DNA of 64,000 nt, from positions 19,797,798 to 19,861,797 of the forward strand of contig CM055113.1 in assembly GCA_029204225.1 (NCBI GenBank), read 5' to 3'. Below the pieces are notes generated by a model. That model saw nothing but the letters and a program-made list of their open reading frames with translations, did not search any database and was not told the DNA's origin. Of the stretch, positions 10,331-22,112 are shown in pieces. The position numbers were made by a program, and so were the translations under genes. How positions within the stretch are numbered: position 1 is the first letter of the stretch; the number at the start of each line of letters is the position of its first letter. This stretch comes from Diphasiastrum complanatum (taxonomy: Eukaryota > Streptophyta > Lycopodiopsida > Lycopodiales > Lycopodiaceae).

Positions 10331-10523
10331 TGAAGTGGTATTGCAACATTTTGTGAGGGAGCAAGTCATTGCAAAGGAGGTAGAGCTTCAACATGTGTCT
10401 TCAAGAGAATGTGTAGCTAATATCTTCACCAAAGCATTGGAAAAGGACTTGTTCATGGAGCATAGGACTTCACTTGGAGTGCTATCAAAGTCTGTGCTAA
10501 AACTAGTTGAAGAGGGAGTGTGA
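10330..10523 (+). pseudogene. Copia A RNase H C-terminal tail
   Basis: HFVREQVIAKEVELQHVSS followed by ECVANIFTKAL is the C-terminal end of copia RNase H (family: HFVREkV..g.i.l.hv.s..q.ADi.TK.L). The acids D, E and D of the main domain are missing. The stop is followed after a few bases by the PPT. Confidence 0.75.
10508..10518 (+). other. Polypurine tract of copia A
   Basis: TGAAGAGGGAG immediately before the 3' LTR; copia B has the same tract at 21453-21463. It would prime plus-strand DNA synthesis. Confidence 0.75.
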
Positions 10524-11164
10524 AGATTCAACTAGTTTGATCATATTTGCTTTATTTTCATATTTGACATATTGAGGCCAACTTTGTTTCTAGACTTAGA
10601 GATTGAATTTTTAAAGTTCATTAGTCTAAATGTCATTTAAATAAACACTTTTTGAAAGTGTGGGAAAGTTAGAAGGCGAGTTTGAGTAGATTCAAATTTG
10701 ATGTTGGGTACTTTGAATCTAGACCCAAAAATAGTAGGGTTAGCATTTTGGAGGGAAAGCCAAGTGGCCAAATAGGGTCTGGACCTATTATTAAAGGATG
10801 TAACTCGTGGAGAGACATATTTTTCTCTTCTCTATCTCATTTCATGCTTATACATGGTTCTCTTGGGCTCTGCTATCCATTGGTGCACTATACTTGTGAT
10901 TGCATGCAATTCTATGTGTAGAATGATCTATATTTGTTATTTTTGGATCCACACGCGTGAAATACAATAGCTTGCTGGTTTTGTATGGACAACAACAGTA
11001 ATTTATCATTTGATTCATGTTTGATCAAGTTCTATTAGATTTTGCATCTCACTTTGTGTGGAGATGCTGATTTTTCTACACTGGTGAGATTGGTAGAGTA
11101 TTTTCTCTTGGTAGCCCAAGATATTTCAAGTGGATTGGATCATAATGATCTGAAATCTTTCACA
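10519..11164 (+). repeat. Copia A 3' LTR (646 bp)
   Basis: Begins TGTGAAGATTCA and ends TTTCACA before the flank TTTGC. The palindrome seen in the 5' LTR is changed to CACACGCGTG, and a block around CAAATAGGGTCTGG absent from the 5' LTR is kept. Many single-base differences from the 5' LTR indicate an insertion that is not recent. Confidence 0.92.
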
Positions 11165-11228
11165 TTTGCCAATCATTAAGCCAAGAGCTAAATGAAATAA
11201 ACAACATGAACCTTTAAGGGATTAACAG

Positions 11229-11656
11229 ATGGAAGTACCGTTGAATCAAGTGAAAATTCTATCCGTACCAAATTTGGGCTTTCAGTCTGAATCAATTTCA
11301 AGGGAGAAGAAAGAGAAAAAACCCGAGGTTGTAGATGACTTGTTAACCAAGTGGACCAGATATTTTAATGTACATGGAATTTCTAAAAGATTAAAAAGAT
11401 TGAGAGTGTTATTATGACCATTCAAGGGAAAGCTTCATCATGGTGGCGTGACCTACAACCAAAACCTACCACATGGGAAGAGTGCATGGACGTGTTTAGA
11501 ATGTTTGTGGTTGTGGATGACTTAGACTTCTACCAAAGATTTGTCAACTACAAAATGGATACTCGGAGTTTGGACTCGTACCTACAAGATTTTATGGATT
11601 TGTGGAACAAAGTTCTCTCATTCGATGCAAACTGGCACTGTGGCATTTTATCCTAG
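11229..11656 (+). pseudogene. Ty3/gypsy gag fragment (retrotransposon gag domain)
   Basis: Two adjacent frames (11229-11417 and 11414-11656) give LTKWTRYFNVHGIS, then IQGKASSWWRDLQPKPTTWEECM and YKMDTRSLDSYLQDFMDLW. This is the retrotransposon gag capsid core (small residues-WW, then W in the tWeef motif). A one-step frame change joins them. The rest of gag and pol is absent; an unrelated LTR begins about 400 bases further on. Confidence 0.7.
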
Positions 11657-12060
11657 GTCTGCCAGCAGATTATCAGAATGAGTGCAAGCGTAATGTGCTT
11701 CAAACTTTTTGTTCACAGATTTCACTGAATCTGTGAACACGTTTTTTCTTTCTTCTTTTACTTCTTCCTTATTGTTCTTTCTTCGTTCTTTTGTTAGTTA
11801 CGGTTCTTATGATTCTGGACTTCCTATTAGAACGGTTACCAGCAGAAGTGTTTCCTCATACATCAACGAGTATTCCCTAGCCTGTCAGTGGGGAGAGACA
11901 GATTTGATTCTTAGCTACATGCATACACAAGTCATGCAACCAGTCCTAGCTCAAGAAGATCAACGTTCTGGATCAGGGAGCAGTTCTACAAACTCTTTAC
12001 CTAATCAGAAACAAACAAGAACTAGATTAAACTACTCAACCAAGAAACAAGAAACAAAAA
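11657..12060. other. No recognisable gene
   Basis: A plus frame at 11709-12074 is open for 121 codons but has low-complexity Ser/Phe content and no family signature. It probably belongs to the decayed gag element or to the edge of the following LTR. Confidence 0.4.
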
Positions 12061-12064
12061 TCCT

Positions 12065-12823
12065 AAATTTCTAACAGCATTCTAATAGTCCAAGAATCAA
12101 GAAACACCCATTTCTTGATGCTTAGAATGTCCAAGAACAATCAAGAACTGGAATGTAAGAAAATATGCAAGATCTACACCACAAGTCCAGCCTATTTAGT
12201 TTACTTGAATGCTGATTCCTACCTTATTCCATAAACAAGGAATAAATTCTAATCCACAACTAAAACAAGAGAGAAAACAAGAACCTAGCTAATCCACAAT
12301 ACAAAGGAAATCAAAGCATGCTCATAGAAACTTCACTCAAGAACATTGCCATGAACAAGGAGCTTAGCAATTATCAAGAACTCGTGGAGGATCTTCTTTA
12401 TTTACTCAAGAGAACTTGACAATACATTCAAAGCTCCCTCACAAGAGAGAGGGGCCCTTAAATAAGCAAGAAGGCTGCCCATGTGGAGCCCAAGTGGCAA
12501 TTCCACCAAACTAGAAATTACATGTGGATTTTGCCCTTCCACTAAAGGTCACCATAAAAAGGTGGCTCACTCTAAATTATTTAAGGGGGGTCTACCTTTA
12601 TTTACAAAGCCTAGGAAATATGACTAGCTCCTACATGGTGGTTTCTTCTCTGGGATACACCATGTAGGCTCACATAGATAATTCACTGTCACCTTAGCTA
12701 GTAGTTTCTCGGCTCTCATGCTCGGCTCTTAGCTTCTTCTGAGACCTCCTCGGTCATGGGTGAGAGATATTCTGTGTCTTCAGCTTGGCTCGGTATTTGG
12801 GAATTCTCTGGAATCCGCTAACA
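12065..12823 (-). repeat. LTR (family F, copy 1), 3' LTR of a minus-strand gypsy element
   Basis: Similar over most of its length to 56420-57185 and in part to 57795-58234 (shared CTATTTAGTTTACTTG and GAACTTGACAATACATTC, among others). On the minus strand it starts TGTTAGCGGATTCC directly after an AGGGGTGGATAA polypurine tract, so it is the 3' LTR of the element whose coiled-coil ORF lies at 13430-16013. The lower edge is approximate. Confidence 0.7.
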
Positions 12824-13429
12824 TTATCCACCCCTAATCTGTTGCAGGACCCACTGCAACACCGGTGATGTCTTTCCGCTTGGCACTTGGAAAAGCGTGG
12901 ATCTTCGTTCGCTTCCGTAAAATCAGGTGCTTATTATCCGCAACACTTATTTCTCAAAATTGGAAGTCTCTCAATTGGCCGCTACATTCCAGCCCTCTTG
13001 AGAACTTCTTGCGAGTCCTGCTCACCTCGTCGTCGTGCTGTTTGATTTCTCTCGCTCATCTTTCGCCCCAGGGCTTCAAACACTTGGAAGCAGAGCTTAC
13101 TTCCAAAGTTGAAAGGCCCCAGGTATTCTCTTATCTTTTCCAAAAAGCCCATTTCTTGTCAGTCTTCCACCATGGTCACATGTCGTGATGACATGAAGGC
13201 CGCGCTGTAGTATAGCCGGGCCATCATCTCATGGTCTTCTTCTGACTGGAGGGCTACATTGGGGTTGATCTTGATGGGATCTAAGCCTCAATCCCAAAAA
13301 TGATCTTGCTGCATCAGAAAGGCCATAGATATGTAATATTCGGCACTTTCTTGCACGCAAAGATCGGCACTTGTTTTTTACTTCTGTCCGAAGTTGAGTA
13401 ACTACAACCTCATATCATCATGGGAGGTT

Positions 13430-16013
13430 CTCTCTGAAATTCTCGGAATGACTGGCCAGTTTACCAACTCTACCCATGGCTTTTCTACCGGCCATGGATT
13501 TCTGCGTTTGAGTGGCATGTAGAAGGGATCCACTCGCTTTCATGCCGATGCCTTCAGGTATTCTTGGAGCCGCCTACTATCTTTCAGGATTTTATTTCGC
13601 CACTCTGGTTGCGGTTGTAATGCCGCAATGATCTCGGCCCTGGTGGAGTATTGGCTTTGATCTATATCCTCTTTGCCTCCCCTTATGTTGGGAGGGTATT
13701 TTCTCTCGAACTTCTCTGACTCTCTGGTGTCCGCCATTTTGCCTCTGGGCATGGTAGGGGAAGTTGTACTACATAGTTTTGATGGCCTTGCCAAGTAATC
13801 ATCTAGGGCCTTGGTGCCCATATCTTTTTCTTTGGCTCTCTTGCTTGTTGATGGTTCAGCTGCACCCATGTCTTGCTTGGGTGAGAACCTTCTGGTTTCC
13901 GGTTGATCTGCCAGGAAGTCATCATCACCCCCAATGTCGGTGTTAGTTTTTGGAAGGTCAGGGATGGAGTGATCTGGAGAGAGAGATGCGGGAACGACAT
14001 GTTTAGGAGGCGGTGGGTTTAACAAGTTATACGCCGCACTGGGGGAGTGGAGTTGTTGAAGGAACTCGTCCCGTCGGGCTTTGTATGTGTCAGTTGGACC
14101 TTTTGATGGGCCCATTAGTTTGCTAGGAGGTGGTGGAGAGAGGGAAGATGAAAAAGTAGGGTAAGTGAGAATAAATGTTTCGAAAAAATTAAAAGCAGAG
14201 TAGGAGAAGGGGTTAAAAGTGGGAGGGGGTTGGGAAAAAGTCCTGGAAGCAGCATCAGCTCTCTGGCCACCCGCGCCTTGATTCTCTGCTCCATCACTCC
14301 CATCATCGTCCTGTGGCTTCTTTGAATGAGCGTCTGCTTGGGCCTTGCACGTCGTGTCCCACAATTGGTTCACCTTGTCCAAGACTTGTTGTAGGGCCTT
14401 CGTTGTGTCTTCCAACTGCTTCTGGTACTTCATGATGATCTTCTCTTGCTTGGCCACAATATTTTCAAAATTTTTCTTCTTGGCCTCTCGTTCTTGGATC
14501 AAGCATACGTACTTTTCAATCCAGATGGCTAAGGCCTGTGGGGCCTGGAATTGAATATCTTCGGGCTTGACTAGAGGAGCATCGACTATCATTGCACCCA
14601 ATGATCCGTCTTGTACTTGGTCGATTTGGACCATCTGGTGCTTTAGTTGCTGCTGGACCTCTTCCAGAGTGGTCTTTTGCCCATCCATCACGGATCTGAT
14701 TTCGACTGTCTCTTTTTCTCTCTCTTTAGCCAACCTCTGATATTGCACAATTTCTTGGTCTTCATGCTGGACCTTGCTCTCGAGCTTACCAACCAATGCA
14801 TATGGTAGCTCGTTTCGGATAGGCCAATCATTGAGTGCTTGGCTGCTTTGGTGAGCTTCTCAGGGTTAGTGAGGGTTGGGTACTGATCTGGAGTGTGGGA
14901 TGGTGAGGCTAAACCAAAAAATAAACGTTGTGTTAGAGCTGAAGATGGAGGTGGGGGTGGAGGGAGTGGAGGGATGATGTTAGTAACCGTTGTGGTGGTG
15001 GTGGTTAGTGGAGGGGTCAGACTTCTTCCTGGCTGCTCCACCTTCTCTGGCTCGTCGTCACTTATTTTCATCAGGTCCGCAACATCAAAATATCACGATG
15101 TGTCGAATGTGTGGACTTGTTGGGCCTGTGGTTGTTGGTCTTGTGGTTGCTGAGCCACTTCCGTGTCTTGGGGACTAGATATCCCCACTCCTCCCCCCCC
15201 CAAAACTTGTGCCAGTGGTGATGTTGGTGGTGTTGGCGTGGTAATCAATGTGGGTGGGGTGGTGACTTTGTCTGGTTGAGCAGCAAGTTGTGACGTTGTC
15301 ATAATTGGGGCTGCTATAGATGTCGTTGCTCCATCACCCCCGTCGATGACATGTGAGGGTGACGAGTGTTGTTGTGAGGCCGTGGATGAGCTTCCATCAT
15401 CAAAAGTGGAACCATCTGAGACTGATCCTGCTGGAGATGTGCTCCTAGCATGAAGCTTTCTTTGCATCCTTTGTTGCCTTGTGTCTAGCAACTGGGCCTT
15501 GGAGGTATCGGCCTCTTGAGCTTCGGAGGTTGCGGCTGCTTGTGGGTCTGGTTGTGGGCTTGTTTGCTTCTGTATCAGAGGGAGAATGCTAGTGTTTACT
15601 CATTTTGGTTGGGATCCCGATGGTGAAGTAACTCTTGATCGTGCACGCTTGGACTTTTTTGACTCGATGAGAATGTCCCATGCCTTGTCTGCTAGCTGCA
15701 GGTGTTGTTGAAGCTTTGGCCCATTCTGTACTTGTTGAAGAGTGATATTTGTCATAAGATATCCTAGTACAATTATCGGCTGCTTGTTCTTAAGGCACTC
15801 ATGAAGGCAGTTCAAAACAACCTGTGCCCAATCATAGAGGTTCTGGGCATGCAGTCGTGAATCTACCATCATGTGAAACAGGGACATGGGTACCCTCTGC
15901 AACTTGGTTCTTGGTCGTTGTGTGCACTTTGTCAAGTACGCACATGCCGCTTGTAGTTGTGGGTCATTGATTGCTTCAACTCTGTACCCGTCCTTGTTCT
16001 TCCACTTGTCCAC
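13430..16013 (-). pseudogene. Large 3' ORF of a gypsy element (coiled coil, RVD motif), broken
   Basis: The minus strand from 16013 down is nearly continuously open, with two TGA stops (near 15598 and 15093), a frame change near 14796 and another near 13545, giving roughly 850 residues. Regions in order: an N-terminal helical domain (TKCTQRPRTKLQRVPMSLFH, DWAQVVLNCLHECLKN); Ser/Thr/Pro/Gln-rich linkers; a coiled coil with heptad-like Glu/Lys/Gln (EEVQQQLKHQMVQIDQ, KQEKIIMKYQKQLEDTTKAL); a Pro-rich linker; EWRNKILKDSRRLQEYLKAS; then RVDPFYMPLKRRNPW. Between this and the 3' LTR lies only about 600 bp ending in a PPT, so the ORF sits where plant Athila/Tat gypsy elements carry an extra env-position ORF. 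Similar C-termini occur at 33633 and 52623. The function is unknown. Confidence 0.6.
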
Positions 16014-16149
16014 GGAGGGATCAATGAATTTGAAATATGCTGTCTACAGTACAAGAAGTGAGCGTGAAGTCCGACATTAGGCTATCAAGGAATGGCTTCA
16101 GTCACTTTTGCGAAAAAGACAAAGGTGTCGGGACTGTGTGTGGTTTGCC

Positions 16150-16290
16150 TTGAGAAGACTTCGATGTCGATTACTTCGATGTTGTGGAATTCGATGGCAT
16201 GGAAGTCGAGTACTTCGATGTCAATGGAGTTTGATGTTAGGACGTCAGTGACTTCAATGTCGATGACGTGGACTTCGATGTCGATCCTGC
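16150..16290. repeat. Degenerate short tandem repeat (ACTTCGATGTCGAT)
   Basis: The word TTCGATGTCGAT and variants recur roughly every 12-27 bases. The minus-strand frame therefore encodes IDIEV again and again, and one plus frame encodes FDVDYFDV. It lies just beyond the start of the coiled-coil ORF. Confidence 0.7.
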
Positions 16291-16929
16291 TTCTTACAAG
16301 AGCTCCATTTTGAACTTTCAACGATCGTCGAAGACTTCGAACAAGAAAACGTCGGGCAAGTTGAAGTCCAAGGAAGTCACATGCAAACCAAAAGGACCCA
16401 AAAGGACACCTGTGGAGCATAAACCACCCAACAAAAGAGAAAGGCTAGTCAATACCCTAACCAATTCACCCCCAAGCCACTTAATGAATACAAGAGAGGA
16501 GAGGATCCTGGCTCATGAATATGAAATTCCAATAGGAAGATGGGTGAGTTTCCATGGTATATATTCTCTCCAAGAGGAGAGAATAAACCCCTTAGGATCC
16601 CCATGCAATCCTATAATAAGCTATTGACCTCCTATTCTTGCAATATAGTAGTCAATCACCATGGAAGTGCTCCTATGTCCAAATATAGGTCTGGGCCCTC
16701 ATATAATAATTATTTACTTAAACGACAACGCCCAGAATGACATATCATAAGTAATAATCACATACAACTGGAGTGACCGGCTATCCACGTCAGGAATTAT
16801 TCCGACTCCCTTATGCAGGACATGGACATAATAAATTTGATCTCCATCATGCTAGAGTAAAAATTGTTTCCCACTAGGATTATAAAATTGTCCCGATAAG
16901 ATCCATATACAAGTTGTATTAACTAATAA
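16291..16929. other. No recognisable gene; target region of copia B
   Basis: Short open frames only. Local features include the complement pair TCTCTCCAAGAGGAGAGA near 16565-16585. I see no LTR match to family F, so the 5' end of the minus-strand element at 13-16 kb has been lost. Confidence 0.4.
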
Positions 16930-16934
16930 ATTAA

Positions 16935-17588
16935 TGTGAGAGATTTCAACTAGTTTAGTCTAGTTTATTCATATTTTGGTAAATTGTCAATAAGAGGCCA
17001 AAACTCATTTTAGACTTAGAGATAAAATTTTTGAAGTTATATTAGTTTAAAATACATTCAATAAACACTTTTTGAAAGTGTGAGAAAGTTGGTAGTTGGG
17101 TTTGAGAGAGATTCAAATTTGAACTTTGGGTACAGTGAACCTAGACCCAAAAATAGTAGGGTTTACATTTTGGAGGGAAAGCCAAGTGGCCAAATAGGGT
17201 TTGTAAGCTCTATAAAAGAATGTAAGTCATGCAGAGACACATCTTCTCTCTTATCTCTCTCATTTCATCATTATACATGGTTCTCTTTGGGTTCTACTAC
17301 TCATTGGTGCATTATCTTGGTGATATCTTGCAATCTTGTGTGTAGAATGCTCATATTTTGTTATTTTTGGTTCCACACGTGTGAAATACAGTAGGGTACT
17401 GTAATTGTACGGAAAACAACCATATTTTATCTTTTGGTTCATTTTTTATCAATATCTCTTAGAGTTTTCATCTCATTTTGTATGTAGATGCTGATTTTTC
17501 TACATTGGCAGGATTGTTGGTTTGCTCCTTATTGTAACCAAAGATTTGGGACATGGATTGGATCTTGAATGATCTGAAATCCTTCACA
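16935..17588 (+). repeat. Copia B 5' LTR (654 bp)
   Basis: TGTGAGAGATTTC to CCTTCACA. It contains a TATA box (17211-17218) and CACACGTGTG (17374-17383). Confidence 0.93.
17211..17218 (+). promoter_or_regulatory. LTR TATA box of copia B
   Basis: TATAAAAG about 275 bases from the LTR start; the 3' LTR has TATAAAAT at 21739-21746. Copia A has the box at the equivalent place. Confidence 0.6.
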
Positions 17589-17600
17589 TGGTATCAGAGC
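17589..17600 (+). other. Primer binding site (initiator Met tRNA)
   Basis: TGGTATCAGAGC directly after the 5' LTR, the consensus plant copia primer site. Confidence 0.92.
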
Positions 17601-18093
17601 TCTTGTGTTTCAGGTTATGAATGCATCAGCCATCTTTAGCAAGGATTTGGAGGAGTTATCAATGCTAGATCAATTCTGATTTCACACTTGGCTTACTGGA
17701 TTTAGATGATTTTGGGTGCATTAGGAAGGTCTCATTGGAGTCTACAAGAAGATATATCAAATTTTTAAAAATTGCATGTAAAATTTGAGATATTCAATTT
17801 TTTGTTATTTTGTCAAAACCCTAATTTTAATTGGATCTCTGGTTTGTGAGGTTACTGAACTTCATTTGAGTGTGTTTCAATCTTAGAAAGTGCCAAGAAT
17901 CATTATATTGAGGATAGATCATAGGTTGATCAAGATTTCACTATTCTATGTGTTGATTTTCTAGTTAGAAGTGCTAGAAGAGATTTGAGAGGTTCCATAT
18001 CTTTGTGATTTCTTCTTGAGTTCATTTGTTGACATTCAAGAGAGTGCTTTGTGCATTGGAATAGGTTGAAAGAGAAGATCAGATCATTGCAAC

Positions 18094-20223
18094 ATGGCTA
18101 CAAGTGGTGGATTCATGTTGGAGAGCAATGATAGGCTTACCTCAATCAACTATTCTACTTGGAAGGTGAGAATGGAGTCATTATTGGAGATGAATGAGTT
18201 GATGGAGATTGTTGCAGGTGTGGAGGAGAGGCATCAAGAACCTCAAGATAAAGCGAGGTATGACAAGAGAGCAAAGAAAACTCTACACATGATTAAGATG
18301 AATGTTACCAATGAGCTTCTCAAGGAGATTGGTAAGTGCACATCATCTTTGGAGGCTTGGGAAGCTTTGAAGAAGCTTTATCAATCCAAGTCTACATCAA
18401 GAGTGCTTACTCTTAGGAGGCAAATCTTTCAAAGTTTTTAAAAGAAGGAAGAAAGTACTCATGCTTTTATTTTGAGGGTTAAAGCATTCAATGATGAGTT
18501 AGCATGTATTGATGAAAGCATTAAGGAGGTAGAACTTGTTCAAGTTATACTTAATGGCTTGTTGGATGATCATGCTAATCTTGTTCAAAGTTTTGCTATT
18601 CAAAAGACTTTGCGAAGTATTGTTGATCTGCAAGAGATCTTGGTGAATGAGGAGTATAGGCTTCAATCAAGAGGAGGTGGATCTACATCGACATCTCAAT
18701 ATGAAGAGGAGGCTATGTTCATCAAAGGCAAGTTCAAGGGTAAAGGCAAAGGCAAGTGGTCTAAAGGGCAAGATCAAGGTGAGACTTCCTCTTTTGACAA
18801 AAAGAAAGATAAGTCAAAGTTGAGATGCTTTTATTGTGGAATCAAATGGCATTTTGCAAATGAATGTTTGAAAAAGCAAAGAGATGAAGGTAGCAAGCAA
18901 ATCAACTTTACTACTAATGATGAGGATCTAGGTGGTGGTGATTCTCTTTTGATGTGTTCTTCAAGTCCAATATCAAGTGAAGGTGACAAAGATTCATGGT
19001 GGATTGATAGTGGAGCTAGTTCACACATGACTAGTCACAAGGAGTTCTTTATTTCTTTGGTCACTTATGATGGAGCCAAGAAAGTGATACACATGGCCAA
19101 TGGTGGTGAGTGTGTGATTGAAGGTATTGGTTCCATTCTTATTTGTCTCTCTACTAATAGGAAAGCAAGACTTGATGGTGTTCTTTACATTCCTGCACTT
19201 TCAAAGAATTTGCTAAGTGTTGGTCAAATGATAGAGAAAGGATACATGGTAAAGTTTGGTGGTGATGCTTGTTTCATTACAAAGGAAGAAATCTTGATTG
19301 CTAGGGGAAATAGACAAGGTATAATTTTCAAGCTTGATTCTTTTGTTATGGCTAACAAAAAGGATGGAATGGAAAAGAAGATTGGTCTCAACTTTCCAAA
19401 GTTACCTTTTAGCATCAATAAGATTGGTGGATCTTATGCAAAGTCTAAAAAGCTTTCTTATGCTAGATCTAGGTCGAGATCTAATATGCTTCTTGGAGAT
19501 GTTCATCTTTGTGCTAACTTGGCTAGTCTTGAGGATAATTATGGTGTTTCAATGGTTCTTCATGGCAAGTGCAAGCATGCAAAAGGTAAGGAAAGATCTA
19601 ACTTCATCAATGGAGGTGAAGGTTCTTCCTTGGAAAACATTGTTATTAATGATTTCTTTGGTCATATGTCAAAGGATGTTGCTAGGTGCATGCATGAAGG
19701 AGGTGGTTCTTCTACATTATTTTGCTATGATTTTAAGAAAGTCATTTTTCCAGCAAGTGGAGTCACATGTCTTCATAAAGAGAGTAGATCAAATGGTCCT
19801 ATCAAGAGACTTGGTGAGAGAGATAGTCACAAGTCAAGAAGAAGAGAAGTATGTCAAGAGTTCAAAGTAGGATGTCCTTTGAATGATGTCATTGTGAATG
19901 ATAATGAGGAAGAATCATTATCATATGAGTCATTACCTAAAACATTGAGTAGAAGTTCTTGTTTGAAAAAAGAGAGTATTTCAATCATCCTTATGTTGAA
20001 GGTACTAATCATTTTTTTCATGGCTTCTAATGTTTTTGAGGTTTCTACTTCTTATGATGCAATCATCAAGAGAGAGTCTTATGAAGGAAAGAGCAATGGA
20101 AGATTGGTTTTTGGGAAGATCCAAGGCATGGATCTCACATCTCTTCATCAGCTCAAAAGATTCTATGATTATGAATTGATCACTCATGATCAAGATGGCA
20201 AAAGGTTGGTTGGAGAAGACTAG
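18094..20223 (+). pseudogene. Copia B gag-protease plus long atypical extension
   Basis: Gag begins MATSGGFMLESNDRL at 18094. One TAA at 18439-18441 separates it from a 583-codon open frame (18472-20223). That frame carries the rest of gag, a CCHC knuckle (C119, C122, H127, C132; CFYCGIKWHFANEC) and a copia protease with catalytic D179 (WWIDSGASSHMT) and LSKNLLSVG downstream. After residue about 300 no integrase domain is found. Only KSKKLSYARSRSRS resembles the basic segment after the integrase zinc finger. About 250 further residues stay open but match nothing I know. Catalytic integrase acids and the WHxRLGH motif are absent. Confidence 0.8.
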
Positions 20224-20457
20224 ATGGAGCAAATCGAGAGGCAATTTCTTCAAGGCAAGGGAGATCTCATTGGTGAGATTATTGAGGTTTGTTATGGACT
20301 CAAGAAGGCTAGATTTATTAGGTTTGATACTCATCTTCACCTACTCTACTTCATGTTGTATGGAAAGTTTGGAATCTATATTTTGATTTATGATGGTGAC
20401 ATTGTTTTCACTAACCTTTGTGGAAATTTGAGATCAAGCAATGATGAGATCTTGTAG
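20224..20457 (+). pseudogene. Copia B vestigial RT (YxDD changed to YDGD)
   Basis: The short frame parallels copia RT from the MxQPEGF region to the catalytic box: VCYGLKKARF for [10 protein letters not shown], and LIYDGDIVFT where the enzyme has LIYVDDIVLT. The first catalytic aspartate is thus displaced. All later RT and RNase H motifs are missing. Confidence 0.55.
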
Positions 20458-21463
20458 GATCTAGATCATATGTTTGAGAGGGAGTATTTCTAGAGGTTCA
20501 TATATGAAGATATTCATATCTTTGATCTCTTTGATGATCAAGAGAAAGGTAAGCAAGTGGAAGCGACTCACTTTGCTTTACTCACATGTTTTGGAGATTC
20601 TTCTTGTGTAGATGATGCTATGCAAATAGATGGATGTCTTCATGATTTTACAACAAGTAATGGATCTGGAAAACAAATTTTGTTCAATGACTTTGATGTT
20701 CAAGAGGAAGATCAAGAGGTTGGTCTCAAAGGCTTCAACAACACAAAAGACAAGGTGGCAATTTGGAGCTAGTCAAGAGCATCAAAGGAGAGGTAATTGG
20801 CAAAGATGTTATGGATCTGTTTTTGCAGCTTATTTAAGACTCAAGTAAGGTCAAAGGAGCAACAAGGAAGTGTTGTTCAAGTTTACTTTACTTGCTCTAT
20901 CTCATGTTTGAGCTATTTCATGTGGATGTGTGCAGATTGTCAAGATATGGACAAACTAGCTACATTGTCTGAGTTTCATAGCATTTTTGGCTGGTTTTGC
21001 TGATGAAAATGAAGCTATTGGAGGTTCATTATGTCACTCATTCATGGCCAAGTCATCAAGTATTGATGATGTATTGTGGCAAGATGGAGATGGAGGCTCA
21101 TTCATGGAGTTTTATGGTGGAGACATATCAAGAAAGGACAAAGTTGGAGGAGACAAGCAAGCAAATGGCCATCACTCACATTTATTGTTTGGTTGCTGTA
21201 ATTTTCCAGAGAGTTCAAAGTTTGAAACATGGAGGAATCATTTCATTCACATTCTATTTGGTTCTTCATGTTCTAGTTATATCTTGATGTGTAAAATTGA
21301 TGTAAGGAATAGTGAAGCATCCAATTTGGACACTGTTCTCTATATCAATTATGAAAGATACTTTAGAACCTTAGAAAGGAGATCTATACTTAGGATGGAG
21401 ATCATTCTAAAGTTGGATCAATTTCTATTGTCAAAACTATGCCTAAACTAGTTGAAGAGGGAG
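20458..21463 (+). repeat. Copia B 3' internal region shared with copia A
   Basis: From about 20580 to 21290 this matches copia A 9640-10330. The last 170 bases differ from copia A and carry no RNase H tail. It ends in the PPT TGAAGAGGGAG (21453-21463). Confidence 0.65.
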
Positions 21464-22112
21464 TGTGATAGATTTCAACTAGTTTAGTCTAGTTTAGTCA
21501 TATTTTGGTAAATTGTTAATAAGAGGCCAAAACTCATTTTAGACTAAGAGAAAAACTTTTTGAAGTTATATTAGTTTAAAATACATTCAATAAACTTTTT
21601 TGAAAGTGTGGAAAAGCTGGTAGTCGAGTTTGAGAGAGATTCAAATTTGAACTTTGGGTACATTGAATCTAGACCCAAAAATGATAGGGTTTACATTTTG
21701 GAGGGAAAGCCAAGTGGCCAAATAGGGTTTGGAAACTCTATAAAATAATGTAAGTCGTGGAGAGACACATCTTCTCTCTTCTCTCTCTCATTTCATCATT
21801 ATACATGGTTCTCTTTGGGTTCTACTACTCATTGGTGCACTATCTTGGTGATATCTTGCAATCTTGTGTGTAGAATGCTCATATTTTGTTATTTTTGGTT
21901 TCACACGTGTGAAATATAGTAAGGTACTGTAATTGTACGGACAACAACCATATTTTATGTTTTCATGTTTGATCAATATCTCTTAGAGTTTGCATCTCAT
22001 TTTGTATGTAGATGCTGATTTTTCTACATTGGCAGGATTGTTGGTTTGCTCATTATTGTAACCAAAGATTTGGGACATGGATTGGATCTTAAATGATCTG
22101 AAATCTTTCACA
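21464..22112 (+). repeat. Copia B 3' LTR (649 bp)
   Basis: TGTGATAGATTTC to CTTTCACA, followed by the target repeat ATTAA. It contains CACACGTGTG at 21902-21911. Confidence 0.93.

Larger units (their letters stand above)
5323..11169 (+). mobile_element. Copia A: complete LTR element with scrambled pol
   Basis: LTRs at 5328-5959 and 10519-11164 both begin TGTGAA and end CA. The flanks TTTGT (5323-5327) and TTTGC (11165-11169) are a near-match 5-bp target duplication. Inside are a PBS, gag, zinc knuckle, protease, integrase, a stub of RT, an RNase H tail and a PPT, all plus strand. Two minus-strand RT blocks (7324-7448 and 7848-8557) interrupt the coding region. The 5' LTR is 14 bp shorter than the 3' LTR, largely through loss of the segment after GCCAAGTGGCC. 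Confidence 0.9.

Noticed and set aside
16430-16934. Possible second plastid insertion or 5' LTR upstream of copia B
   Set aside because: No plastid protein or LTR family match could be made by eye.
19334-19870. 178-codon ORF within copia B
   Set aside because: Shadow frame of the 583-codon gag-protease ORF.
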